From Campylobacteraceae bacterium (GTDB lineage Bacteria; Campylobacterota; Campylobacteria; Campylobacterales; Sulfurovaceae), in NCBI GenBank assembly GCA_027038295.1, contig JALVXD010000154.1:1-39290 (forward strand): a stretch of 39,290 bases of DNA, read 5' to 3'. How positions within the stretch are numbered: the first letter of the stretch is position 1; each line of letters starts with the position of its first letter. The notes below the pieces were generated by a model, which was not told the DNA's origin, did no database searches, and saw only the letters and a program-made list of their open reading frames with translations. The translations under genes and the position numbers were made by a program. Of this stretch, positions 16,359 through 24,318 are shown piece after piece.

Positions 16359-17134
16359 TGGCAATAAACCCAAAGGAGTTGCGTCAAGCTCAACTCATTA
16401 TGTTAGAGATGTTGGTGGAGTTTGATGCTATTTGTCAAAAGCACAACTTAAAATATTGGCTAGATTCAGGTACGCTTTTAGGGGCTGTTCGTCATAAAGG
16501 GTTTATTCCTTGGGATGATGACATTGACCTCTCTATGCCTGTGGAAGATTACAATAGGTTTATAGAGATTGGAGCATCTGAACTCTCTGATAATATCTTT
16601 TTTCAAACAAGAGAAACCGATAAAGAGTTTAAATTTGACTACATAAAATTGCGTTCAAACAAGGCCTCCATAGTAGAGTTTCATGAAAAAGATAGAGATA
16701 TAGCGTACCATCAAGGGGTTTTTGTAGATATTTTTCCTATGTTGACCCTTCAAAATACAGAGTTCCATCAAGCATTTTATAAAGATGCCTTTAAGCTTAT
16801 TCGAGATGTATCTTCAATTAGTCTCCATACCCCAAATGGAAAAGACCATCCACATGTTAGAAAGGCTTTGTTAAATGCATTAAATGAGATGCATGAGGGT
16901 TGGGAAAAAGAAAATTTAAAAGTAATCTATTCTGGAAAGATGCCTGATGTTGCTGCTTGGTTTGATATTGGTGAAATATTTCCTTTAAAAAAAATAATTT
17001 TTGAAGGGATAGAGTTTAATGCTCCTAAAAATCCTAACCATTATTTAGGCGAAAATTATTCTTTTAACTTTATGGAGCTACCTCCTGAAGATAAACGGAC
17101 TATTCATGCTCATGAGATAGAGATAAAGAGCTAA
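16358..17134 (+). CDS. LicD family phosphotransferase
   Basis: LicD-type enzymes move a phospho-substituent (phosphocholine, glycerol phosphate, aminoethylphosphonate) from a CDP/CMP donor to a sugar on a surface glycan. This 258-residue protein carries the family core: YWLDSGTLLGAVRHKG (about 33-48) and PWDDDIDLSM (about 51-60), whose Asp cluster (53-57) should bind the metal and nucleotide. VFVDIFPM follows at about 128. The start codon overlaps the aminotransferase stop by one base (TAATG), so it is coupled to it, with AAGAGAG as ribosome binding site. It is the natural last step of the operon. The acceptor glycan is unknown; no other glycan genes are in the window. Confidence 0.9.
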   Translation: MAINPKELRQAQLIMLEMLVEFDAICQKHNLKYWLDSGTLLGAVRHKGFIPWDDDIDLSMPVEDYNRFIEIGASELSDNIFFQTRETDKEFKFDYIKLRSNKASIVEFHEKDRDIAYHQGVFVDIFPMLTLQNTEFHQAFYKDAFKLIRDVSSISLHTPNGKDHPHVRKALLNALNEMHEGWEKENLKVIYSGKMPDVAAWFDIGEIFPLKKIIFEGIEFNAPKNPNHYLGENYSFNFMELPPEDKRTIHAHEIEIKS

Positions 17135-17137
17135 GTA

Positions 17138-17488
17138 CTAACTAAAAACATCAGGTATATTCACCATATCATCCTCCTTAAAAGAAGAAGCTTTTCTTTT
17201 CTTTTTAGGAGTTTCTTCTTTAAACAGACTCTCATCGTCAAGCTCTAAAAGCTCTTGAATTTTGTCCAAGGCGTTTAATCCTCTTAATACATCAATAAAC
17301 TTTTCTAAGGTAATTTTTCCACTTATTTCAAACTGCTGATACCTACGGTGTGTCATGCCTATGTGTTGTGCAAACTTTTTTTGGTCTCCGTAGTAATGCA
17401 TGTTTTGTTTGCGTTTTTGCTTTGCACGTTGTGCTAGCTCTTTCATTATCTCTTCTGTTGTTGCTAAAGTAAAATCTAAGTTTTTCAT
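17138..17488 (-). CDS. HipB-like helix-turn-helix antitoxin candidate
   Basis: This 116-residue protein has a central helix-turn-helix (about 37-62: KKFAQHIGMTHRRYQQFE) of the Cro/XRE type and a C-terminal Lys-rich then acidic tail. Its gene starts 2 bp after the HipA-like kinase gene, so the two are surely co-expressed. It is the likely DNA-binding antitoxin partner. The long N-terminal helix (about 10-30) is Lys/Arg/Gln-rich. The 3' end is 3 bp from that of licD, on the other strand. The antitoxin role is inferred from the HTH and the partner. Confidence 0.8.
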   Translation of the reverse strand: MKNLDFTLATTEEIMKELAQRAKQKRKQNMHYYGDQKKFAQHIGMTHRRYQQFEISGKITLEKFIDVLRGLNALDKIQELLELDDESLFKEETPKKKRKASSFKEDDMVNIPDVFS

Positions 17489-17490
17489 AT

Positions 17491-18768
17491 CTACTCTCCT
17501 TTTGTAAAGAGTTCATCTACATTTGTTGTATCTTCCAATATTTGGAAGGCGAGTTTTTCAGGAATACCAAGCTGTTTACAGCTGTCTAGTAGTTTGTTCT
17601 TTTTAATCTCTATCATTGTTTGAATATTCTCTTTTAGAAATGATTCATCAATATTATAAGGGCTAAAGGTCTCTTTGAGTTGTAGAAATCTTACTCTGTT
17701 AAGTGAGTAGTTCCCCAGTAGCATTTGATGGTATCCATTACTTGTGTAGGTTAGGTCATAGGCAGGAGAAAAAGCCCATTTCCCCCCACTATTCATGAGA
17801 AATGAGAAGTTTTTGGAATGGTCGTCTCTATTGCCAAAAATTGCATTAAATAAAATAACCTTAACCATCTGTTCTTTATGTGTTTGAGATAGGTTTAGTT
17901 TTTGAGCAATTTTAAACATATCCATGTAGTCATTATAAGTTTCAGCAGGGTTATAGTGCATCATACCTGCTAGAGAATGCATATGAAATCTTTCGTTATT
18001 GCGTCTGTCAAATCGGTAGGTTACAAAATGAGAGCGTCCTTCGTACTCTAGTAGTTCACAATCACTCATGACAATGCCTGCTTCTTTGGCAAAGAGATGA
18101 TACAAATATTCTAACTTTGTAGGAACAGATGCTTCTTTGTACTTCTCTCCTAGTGTCGGATACATAGATATATCACGGTCATCAAATTTAATGATTACAG
18201 GGTAAAAGCCTTTGGGGAACTCTTCTTGTTTTCTTGTGAGGCTTATGGTTTTGTCTATGGGGTTAAACCCTACCATTGCTTTTGCCCTTGCACCACCTCC
18301 TGCTGAATTTGAAACGGCTATGAGTGTTTTGAGAGTTGGTTTTGATTCATGGTAATGCTCATTCTCTTTGGACAACAGTTGCTTTGATTCTGAGTAGAGT
18401 TGAGATACATCCAATATCTCTTTATACTCTTTTGTTTGGGTTGAAGCAGGGTGAAATTCTAATGCTCCTATGGTATGGTTTCCTAAAAATTGTAGCCTCT
18501 CCATAATGCTAGGTTTTCTTTTTAACTGTTCATGTATGAATCTGTCCATATAATCCATACCGTAACTACCAGGCAGATGGTCGCTAATTAACCCAGGAAG
18601 TCCATGTTGATAGCTAAGATGAGAAAAGTTTTGGACACTTCTATTGGCTATGGGCATTTTAATAGGTGAAAAATCAAGAGTGTTTGTCTCTACGTATTTA
18701 AATTTAACGATTCCCTTATGTTCTACAAGCTGTCCAATATCTTCACCCCATGCTTTGACATAAATCAT
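17491..18768 (-). CDS. HipA-family serine/threonine kinase (toxin)
   Basis: HipA kinases phosphorylate a cellular target (glutamyl-tRNA synthetase in E. coli) and inhibit growth. This 425-residue protein has the N-terminal HipA domain (1-105), the glycine-rich ATP loop NSAGGGARAKAMVG (154-167, with a Ser155 placed like the autophosphorylated Ser of HipA), the catalytic GNRDDHSKNF (312-321) and metal-binding AYDLT (336-340). All catalytic residues are intact. Gene order is kinase first and HTH second, the reverse of E. coli hipBA. The ATG is preceded by AAGGAAATAAAA, a clear ribosome binding site. The target cannot be read from sequence. Confidence 0.9.
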   Translation of the reverse strand: MIYVKAWGEDIGQLVEHKGIVKFKYVETNTLDFSPIKMPIANRSVQNFSHLSYQHGLPGLISDHLPGSYGMDYMDRFIHEQLKRKPSIMERLQFLGNHTIGALEFHPASTQTKEYKEILDVSQLYSESKQLLSKENEHYHESKPTLKTLIAVSNSAGGGARAKAMVGFNPIDKTISLTRKQEEFPKGFYPVIIKFDDRDISMYPTLGEKYKEASVPTKLEYLYHLFAKEAGIVMSDCELLEYEGRSHFVTYRFDRRNNERFHMHSLAGMMHYNPAETYNDYMDMFKIAQKLNLSQTHKEQMVKVILFNAIFGNRDDHSKNFSFLMNSGGKWAFSPAYDLTYTSNGYHQMLLGNYSLNRVRFLQLKETFSPYNIDESFLKENIQTMIEIKKNKLLDSCKQLGIPEKLAFQILEDTTNVDELFTKGE

Positions 18769-18802
18769 TTTTATTTCCTTAAAATATACATCTTTTTTAC
18801 GT

Positions 18803-18837
18803 ATTATAGCCTATATTGTAGATAATATACATATCTA
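18803..18837 (-). promoter_or_regulatory. Promoter and inverted-repeat operator candidate of the hipA-hipB operon
   Basis: On the minus strand TATAAT (18803-18808) lies 34 bp before the kinase ATG. Just upstream is a perfect inverted repeat TAGATA-N7-TATCTA (18819-18837), covering the -35 side. This is the kind of site HipB-type antitoxins bind for autorepression. Confidence 0.55.
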
Positions 18838-18899
18838 TTGCGTATTTTAAATACTTGGATTAAATTGGAGCTTTGCTAGGAGTTAAGACAGAAGTATCT

Positions 18900-18922
18900 A
18901 TTCCCACGCATAACATGGGAAT
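18900..18922. repeat. Short palindrome, possible intergenic repeat or terminator
   Basis: ATTCCCA (18900-18906) pairs with TGGGAAT (18916-18922) around CGCATAACA. It lies between the gene ending at 18947 and hipA. It has no GTAG head and so is kept apart from the REP-like set. It resembles widespread intergenic hairpins of the TTCCCACGC...GGGAA type, recalled rather than searched. Confidence 0.45.
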
Positions 18923-18946
18923 GAGGGGGAAAATTATATAGTAAAA

Positions 18947-19480
18947 CTAAGCAACACTCTTAAAATCATTCCACACATTAAGTATGACTTTTTCTTCAAA
19001 CTTAACACCATCTACATGGATAATTAAGTCAAGTAGTTCTTCAAAAAATGACATCTCAATTTTAGACGCTTTAGGAAGAGGAAAGGCTTGGTTAAACGGT
19101 AGTGGGTTCTGATAGAGGTCATCAATTTTTGCTTGAACATCAGAAGGAATCTCTTTCTCTATACGATGGACAAATTTCTCAATCTCTTTACGCTCTTTAT
19201 CTGAAAAATCTTTATCACTAGAGGCACATGATGTAGCTACAGCTTCAAGAGAAATAATCGCAGTCCAATACTCATCTATAGAGGTTAATTGATTAAAAGC
19301 ATCAGGTAGTTGTTGTTTTACTTTGTCAATTTCACTAATAAATTCTACTTTCTCTATCTTTATTTCTTGCTCTTCAGTGATTTCATTTTCTTCATTTATC
19401 TCTGCTTTTATAGTAGTTAGTTGTTCTTCTGTAACTTCTGTGTTTTCCGTAGTTTCTTTTTCTTTACCGAAAATACCCAA
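18947..19480 (-). CDS. Hypothetical protein, TerB-like C-terminal part
   Basis: This 177-residue soluble protein has a strongly acidic Glu/Thr-rich N-terminus (about 5-45, low complexity, likely disordered) followed by a helical domain (about 50-175). The domain has paired motifs with an acidic turn, SSDKDFSDKERKEIEKF and HVDGVKFEEKVIL, spaced like the two metal-binding halves of TerB/tellurite-resistance-like domains. The family link is only suggestive. It is divergent from the 19568 gene with 87 bp between the starts and lies upstream of hipA without an evident functional tie. Confidence 0.65.
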   Translation of the reverse strand: MGIFGKEKETTENTEVTEEQLTTIKAEINEENEITEEQEIKIEKVEFISEIDKVKQQLPDAFNQLTSIDEYWTAIISLEAVATSCASSDKDFSDKERKEIEKFVHRIEKEIPSDVQAKIDDLYQNPLPFNQAFPLPKASKIEMSFFEELLDLIIHVDGVKFEEKVILNVWNDFKSVA

Positions 19481-19567
19481 TACTAAAATAATTACTGTTG
19501 ATACTTATCAATTTAAAACAATAAAACTATTTGCTATAATAAAGCAATCAAAAATCAAGGGATAAAC

Positions 19568-19891
19568 ATGTCTGTAATTATAAACTCTACTATTAAAACC
19601 AATGCATTAGGGCGTTGGTATATTGAACTAAACGATACTACCAAAGAGAATCATATGGAAATCTGTTTAGATGTCAATGAGTATGCACTTAAAATAGAAG
19701 CAATAGGTGCAGAGTATGGAGGAGAAGTTGAGGTTGCTTGGTCTGCTGAAGATGATGTAAGCAAAGAGCAAATAAATGAAGTACGAATGCAGATGAATGC
19801 CTATGAGCAAGAGCGTGAGCAACAAAAAGCTGCTGAAGAAGCAGGTGAAATGCCACAAACTCACCAAGCTGATGGAACACCTAATTTTTAA
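19568..19891 (+). CDS. Small conserved-looking protein of unknown function
   Basis: This 107-residue acidic protein starts after AAGGGATAAAC, a good ribosome binding site. Residues 1-60 look like beta strands (STIKTNALGRWYIELND, MEICLDVNEYALKIEAIG) and 66-95 like a charged Glu/Gln-rich helix, with a polar tail. It has no signal peptide and no membrane segment. I do not recognise the family. Its last 11 bp overlap the end of truB on the opposite strand, so the two genes share a convergent 3' junction. Confidence 0.7.
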   Translation: MSVIINSTIKTNALGRWYIELNDTTKENHMEICLDVNEYALKIEAIGAEYGGEVEVAWSAEDDVSKEQINEVRMQMNAYEQEREQQKAAEEAGEMPQTHQADGTPNF

Positions 19892-20708
19892 ATTTATGAA
19901 CTCGATTCAGTTTATATTTAATCTCTCCATTTAAAATCTCAATGACTGAAAAGAAATTTTCAGTCTCTACCCAGTAGGTTCCATCTTCTTTTGTCTCCAA
20001 ATAGTCCAGATAAATTTTTTTACCAAGTTCTAAAAACTCAGGGTCACCAGTGTAGATATTTTGAGGAATATTCAAATAGTGTAGAGGGTTTAAGGCTCGT
20101 TCATTTTCAAAAGAGAATGCTCCCTCGTAATCACGTCGTAGACTTGAAAGTGTTGCATCAACTCCTAGTTTGTCGGCTAACATTGCCCCTAAAGAGCGAA
20201 TGTACGTTCCCTCTGAAACCTCTGCTTCAAAGTGTACAAAAGGGTGTGAGTAGTTGATGAGGTGAATATCGTAAATGGTAGATGTAATCTCTTTTAACTC
20301 TACCTCTTTTCCCTCTCGTGCCAAATCATAAGCACGTCGTCCGTTGACCTTTTTAGCTGAAAATTTGGGTGGATAGTAGGTAAGTTCTCCTCGTAGGCTC
20401 TCTAGTGCTTGGTAGAGGTCATTGATGCTAAGTTTAGGAACGATTTTTACTGAGTCTACATTTTCAATGTCTAAGCTTTGCGAGTTTGCACCTAACCACA
20501 AGGTAGCCGAGTAGGCTTTGGGTGTTTTTTTTAGGTATTGAAAAAGTTTAGGGTATTGACCAGTAGCAACAATGAGACAACCTGTGGCAAAGGGGTCAAG
20601 TGTTCCCGAAAAACCTACTTTTTTGGTGTTGTATTTTCTTTTTACATAACCCATGTAGCCGTTAGAGGAACGGAAAATGGGTTTGTTTACTACAAATAAT
20701 CTGTTCAT
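19881..20708 (-). CDS. truB: tRNA pseudouridine(55) synthase
   Basis: TruB makes pseudouridine 55 in the T-loop of tRNAs. The 275-residue protein has the catalytic motif GFSGTLDPFATGCL with nucleophile Asp38, the family's KVNGRRAYDLAREG block (about 119-132) and SEGTYIRSLGAMLADKLG. It lacks a full PUA domain, which fits its short C-terminus. The ATG lies directly next to the stop codon of the helicase gene (no gap), so it is the second gene of that operon. Confidence 0.96.
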   Translation of the reverse strand: MNRLFVVNKPIFRSSNGYMGYVKRKYNTKKVGFSGTLDPFATGCLIVATGQYPKLFQYLKKTPKAYSATLWLGANSQSLDIENVDSVKIVPKLSINDLYQALESLRGELTYYPPKFSAKKVNGRRAYDLAREGKEVELKEITSTIYDIHLINYSHPFVHFEAEVSEGTYIRSLGAMLADKLGVDATLSSLRRDYEGAFSFENERALNPLHYLNIPQNIYTGDPEFLELGKKIYLDYLETKEDGTYWVETENFFSVIEILNGEIKYKLNRVHKFKN

Positions 20709-22775
20709 CTATACCGACTGAACAAAAGAGCTTAAAATCTCTCTTTTGCTACCACCAAAGTTGATTTTTAGTTTATATTCTCTTCCTGATTTAGTAGAAC
20801 TTTGTACTCTTCCGATTCCAAAGATTTTATGTTTAACTAAGTCCCCTTTTTTAAAGCTTGGGGCTTTGGTAATTTTGAGTGATTCTCCTTGAATAAGTCC
20901 TGCTTCTGAAAGGAAACGGCTTTTATCTATACGTTTTCTTTGCCCCTTATAGAAACGACTGTCTACATAACAAAGTGTTAGGTCAGATTTGGCACGGGTA
21001 ATTGCAACATAACCTAAGCGACGCTCCTCTTCCATGTTGCATCCCTCACCTAAAAGAGGGAAGAACTCTTCTTCTAAACCTATAACATAGAGATGTTCAA
21101 ACTCTAAACCTTTGGAAGCATGTATACTCATAATGGTTATGGCATTCTCATCGAGTTGGTCTTGTTCACTTTGAAGTGAAATGTCGTTTAAAAACACATC
21201 TAAAGTAAGGTTTGGATTTGTAAGAATGGCTTCTCTAAAGTACCCATAAAACTCATCTATATTTAGTACTCTCTCTTGACCTTCTGGAGTGGAAGCATAG
21301 AAATTTTTCATACCTATAAGCTCTTCAAAAAGTTCAATGAAGTTGTAGAGTGACTTGTCCAATTCTAGTCGTAGGGTTTCAATATCCTCTGCAAACTTTT
21401 TTAGTGAAGTAGCAGCTTTTTTACTGACGATGGTAGAGAGTTCAGCTACATCTTTCTCTTCTATAAGAGAGAAGATAGAGTATCTTTTTTCAAAAGCAGC
21501 TTTTTTTAGTTTATCTATGGTTACTTTCCCTATGGCACGTTTTGGCTTATTGACAATACGTTCTAAAGAGAAGTCATCATGGGGGTTAGAGAATAGTCTA
21601 AAGTAGGAGATAATATCTTTTATCTCTGCTCTATCATAAAAACGCATACCTCCTAAAAGTTTAAAAGGAAGTCCCTCTTTTGTAAAGCCCTCTTCAAGTG
21701 AGCGTGAAAGGGCATTGATTCGGTAAAGAACAGCAATTTCATCTGAAGATACACCTTTTGCAAGTAATACTTTTACCTCTTTTGCAATAGCACGTGACTC
21801 CAACGATTCATCCAACGAATGAAAAACTTTAACGGCTATTCCATCACCTTTATGAGAAGTTAGTTTTTTCCCTATACGCTGTCTATTATGTTCTATAAGT
21901 TCATTGGCAGCTTTAAGTATGGGGCTTGTAGAACGGTAGTTGGTTTCAAGTTTAACTGTTTTTGTATTTTTGAACTGTTCTGAAAACTCTAATATGTTAC
22001 GAATATTTGCTCCACGCCAACCATAGATACTCTGGTCATCATCTCCTACAACACAGAGGTTGCCATGTTCTGAAGCCAAAAGTTCTAAGAGCTTAAACTG
22101 TAGCTCATTGGTATCTTGGTACTCATCAACCATGATATATTGGTAACGGTTTGAGGTCTCTTTTCTCAGCTCTTTGTCTTGATTTAATATTTGATAAGTA
22201 AGCATAAGTAGGTCATCAAAATCTACCAGATTATTTTCCGTAATTTCTGTCTCATAAGCCTTATAAATGCCAGCTATCTGTTTATAGTCAGGAAGTTCTG
22301 CTTTTTTTATAATTTCATCTGCACTTAAAAGAGTGTTCTTATATTTAGAAATCTCAGAGTTTATAAAAGCGATGTTCAAGTCTACTTTTTTTTCTTTTGC
22401 AATACGTTTAATAATCCGTTTTTTATCATCAGAATCAATAATTACAAAATTATTGGCACGTCCTAGCTTTTCAATATGAAATTTTAAAAATAGAAGACCA
22501 AATTTATGAAAAGTACAAAGAAGTGGCATAGAAGATGTTTTATGAGTTATGAGTGCATTGGCACGTTCACGCATCTCTTTTGCAGCTTTATTAGTAAAAG
22601 TTAAGGTTAGTGTGTTTTGTGGGTCAATACCTACTTCAGATATAAGATAGCCTAATCTTGTGGTTAAAGTTTTTGTTTTTCCACTACCAGCTCCTGCTAA
22701 AATAAGTTGGGGTCCATCAATATGTTCTACTGCTTCACGTTGTGCGTCATTTAGGGCTTCTAATACTTTTTTCAT
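20709..22775 (-). CDS. UvrD/PcrA/Rep-type 3'-5' DNA helicase
   Basis: This 688-residue superfamily 1A helicase shows Walker A AGAGSGKTKTLTTR (27-40), motif Ia TLTFTNKAAKEM, Walker B MVDEYQDTNELQ, motif III GDDDQSIYGWRGA, motif IV ETNYRS, motif V TIMSIHASKGLEF and motif VI YVAITRAKSDL. The C-terminal segment FKKGDLVKHKIFGIG is the Tudor-like tail typical of UvrD/PcrA, which binds RNA polymerase in those proteins. It acts in nucleotide excision repair, mismatch repair or replication-fork clearance. UvrD, PcrA and Rep cannot be told apart without a tree, so no symbol is given. It is the first gene of the helicase-truB pair. Confidence 0.94.
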   Translation of the reverse strand: MKKVLEALNDAQREAVEHIDGPQLILAGAGSGKTKTLTTRLGYLISEVGIDPQNTLTLTFTNKAAKEMRERANALITHKTSSMPLLCTFHKFGLLFLKFHIEKLGRANNFVIIDSDDKKRIIKRIAKEKKVDLNIAFINSEISKYKNTLLSADEIIKKAELPDYKQIAGIYKAYETEITENNLVDFDDLLMLTYQILNQDKELRKETSNRYQYIMVDEYQDTNELQFKLLELLASEHGNLCVVGDDDQSIYGWRGANIRNILEFSEQFKNTKTVKLETNYRSTSPILKAANELIEHNRQRIGKKLTSHKGDGIAVKVFHSLDESLESRAIAKEVKVLLAKGVSSDEIAVLYRINALSRSLEEGFTKEGLPFKLLGGMRFYDRAEIKDIISYFRLFSNPHDDFSLERIVNKPKRAIGKVTIDKLKKAAFEKRYSIFSLIEEKDVAELSTIVSKKAATSLKKFAEDIETLRLELDKSLYNFIELFEELIGMKNFYASTPEGQERVLNIDEFYGYFREAILTNPNLTLDVFLNDISLQSEQDQLDENAITIMSIHASKGLEFEHLYVIGLEEEFFPLLGEGCNMEEERRLGYVAITRAKSDLTLCYVDSRFYKGQRKRIDKSRFLSEAGLIQGESLKITKAPSFKKGDLVKHKIFGIGRVQSSTKSGREYKLKINFGGSKREILSSFVQSV

Positions 22776-22873
22776 AACTTGATTATAACACTTTATTGAT
22801 TAATTTTTAATATATAGTGTTGAATCATAAAAAAATGATAAGTTCTAATTATATTTTTATCTAAAGATATTTG

Positions 22874-22902
22874 TTGACCTTATGAAGAAGTTTAAATATA
22901 AT
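22874..22902 (+). promoter_or_regulatory. Promoter of the LysR-type regulator gene
   Basis: TTGACC (22874-22879) and TATAAT (22897-22902) are 17 bp apart, a near-consensus sigma-70 promoter, about 40 bp before the ATG at 22942. It is the best-looking promoter in the window, unusual in a phylum where clear -35 boxes are rare. Confidence 0.7.
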
Positions 22903-22941
22903 TAGATATAATAATTTTAATAAAGATTATAAGGGAATGTA

Positions 22942-23844
22942 ATGTTAAAAGATTTTGTAAAGATGGAGACGTTTTTAACGGTCGCACGTGAACGGAGTTT
23001 TTCGAAGGCATCAGCCAAGTTGGGTATATCTCAACCAGCTGTAACACAACAGATTAAATATATTGAGAACTATCTTGAAGTAAAAATTATAGATAGAAAG
23101 AAGAATGGTATTAAACTTACACCAGAGGGAGATGAGCTTTACAAGATAGTTGCACAACTTGAAAAGTCTATTATATCGCTTGAAAAAGATGTTTTGAAAA
23201 TTATTAAAAAAGAGATGACTTTTAGATTGTCTGCTTCTTATACTATCGGTTCTTATGTCATTCCTGGTGAATGTCTTAACACAATTAGTGAGAGTATTGG
23301 AAATGATGTCAATTTAAGTATTGATACCACTGATAAAATTATTCAAGGGTTAAAAGATAGAAAATTTGATCTAGGACTGATAGAGTCTCCACTTTTTGAT
23401 GATAATTTGATATATAGAGAGTGGTTTGATGATGAGTTGGTAATTTTTTCTAATACACTTTTACCTAAAACAGTTAATACTGAAGAGCTTTATGAGTATA
23501 AATGGGTCTGTCGAGAAGAGGGTTCACATACAAGAAAGTTAATATCTGAAGTTTTTGAAGAGCTTGGTGTTTCGTGTAAGAGTTTTAATGTTTTATCTGA
23601 AGTGAGTAACACAACTGCTGCCTTGCAGAGTGTAAAACGTGCCAGTAAAGATTCTGACCAGCCTGTAGTCTCTGTTATTTCTAAACATGCTATTGCAGAA
23701 GAGGTAAAACGTGGAGAACTTTTTGAGTCAAGAATTTATGGTTTTACCATGAGTCGTAAGTTTTATATTGTTTATACCAAAGATAATAAAAACAACGTAT
23801 TTATTGATAATGTGGTAAATTATATTATAAGTGGAAAATGTTAA
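22942..23844 (+). CDS. LysR-family transcriptional regulator
   Basis: This 300-residue regulator has an N-terminal winged HTH (MLKDFVKMETFLTVARERSF, then SKASAKLGISQPAVTQQIKYIE at about 20-42) with the classic LysR A-S-A-x-L-x-I-S-Q-P pattern. It is followed by a linker helix and a two-lobe effector-binding domain (about 90-300), where a segment such as LGLIESPLF fits the ligand cleft. The effector is not evident. No divergently transcribed target gene sits at its promoter; the helicase gene starts 166 bp away on the other strand. Downstream it converges with the SspB-like gene, 2 bp from its stop. The start is supported by AAGGGAATGTA. Confidence 0.93.
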   Translation: MLKDFVKMETFLTVARERSFSKASAKLGISQPAVTQQIKYIENYLEVKIIDRKKNGIKLTPEGDELYKIVAQLEKSIISLEKDVLKIIKKEMTFRLSASYTIGSYVIPGECLNTISESIGNDVNLSIDTTDKIIQGLKDRKFDLGLIESPLFDDNLIYREWFDDELVIFSNTLLPKTVNTEELYEYKWVCREEGSHTRKLISEVFEELGVSCKSFNVLSEVSNTTAALQSVKRASKDSDQPVVSVISKHAIAEEVKRGELFESRIYGFTMSRKFYIVYTKDNKNNVFIDNVVNYIISGKC

Positions 23845-23846
23845 AC

Positions 23847-24308
23847 TTACCTTTTCTTCTTTTTTAGAAGCTTTGCATTCTCTGGATTATTTAAGAGGGC
23901 ATTCATAGAGTTGTCCTCCTCTTCAACTTCTTCTTTAATCTCTTCTACTTGTGAAGATGGAGAAGCATTTATCAATATTGGGTATTCTCCCATAAAAATT
24001 TGTTTTATTGCAGTTATCGGAACTTGTACTAATGCACCAATATTTTCTGGTCCAAAGCCTGCTTCAAAGGATAGATATTCATTTTCTAGTGAAGCAGATT
24101 CAAAAGAGTAGTTTGCTAGCATAAAAAGTGTAATTTCAGGTAAAGATTGCTGTATTGCATGAGGTAAAGCAGGTTCAAACTTAACTTCTGAAACTTCACA
24201 CGCTACAGAAAACTCTTGGTTATTGTCAAACATATATTGAATGATTTTTACTATATGTTCTCTCATGATTGTTTGAAATTCTTCTGTTTCTAAAATTTTA
24301 TATTGCAT
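23847..24308 (-). CDS. SspB-like protein (possible ClpXP adaptor)
   Basis: This 153-residue protein has an N-terminal helix (IMREHIVKIIQYMFDNNQ), then strands ending in LSFEAGFGPENIGALVQVP (79-97) and AIKQIFMGEY. This order matches the pattern of E. coli SspB as I recall it: a helix reading YEWLLDNQ, then RFNARFGG, then a VP-x-x-AVLAIYA stretch. An acidic linker (121-133) and a short hydrophobic/basic tail (NAKLLKKKKR) resemble the SspB linker and ClpX-binding tip. If correct, it would tether ssrA-tagged or other substrates to ClpXP. The similarity is remote and judged by eye. It follows the PabC-like gene by 10 bp and is probably the last gene of the cysK operon. Confidence 0.55.
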   Translation of the reverse strand: MQYKILETEEFQTIMREHIVKIIQYMFDNNQEFSVACEVSEVKFEPALPHAIQQSLPEITLFMLANYSFESASLENEYLSFEAGFGPENIGALVQVPITAIKQIFMGEYPILINASPSSQVEEIKEEVEEEDNSMNALLNNPENAKLLKKKKR

Positions 24309-24318
24309 TTATGACTCT

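Noticed and set aside
19667-19880. Open frames on the minus strand opposite the 19568 gene
   Set aside because: They are antisense to a gene with a good ribosome binding site, and their Leu/His-rich composition is a by-product of the Glu/Gln-rich codons on the other strand.
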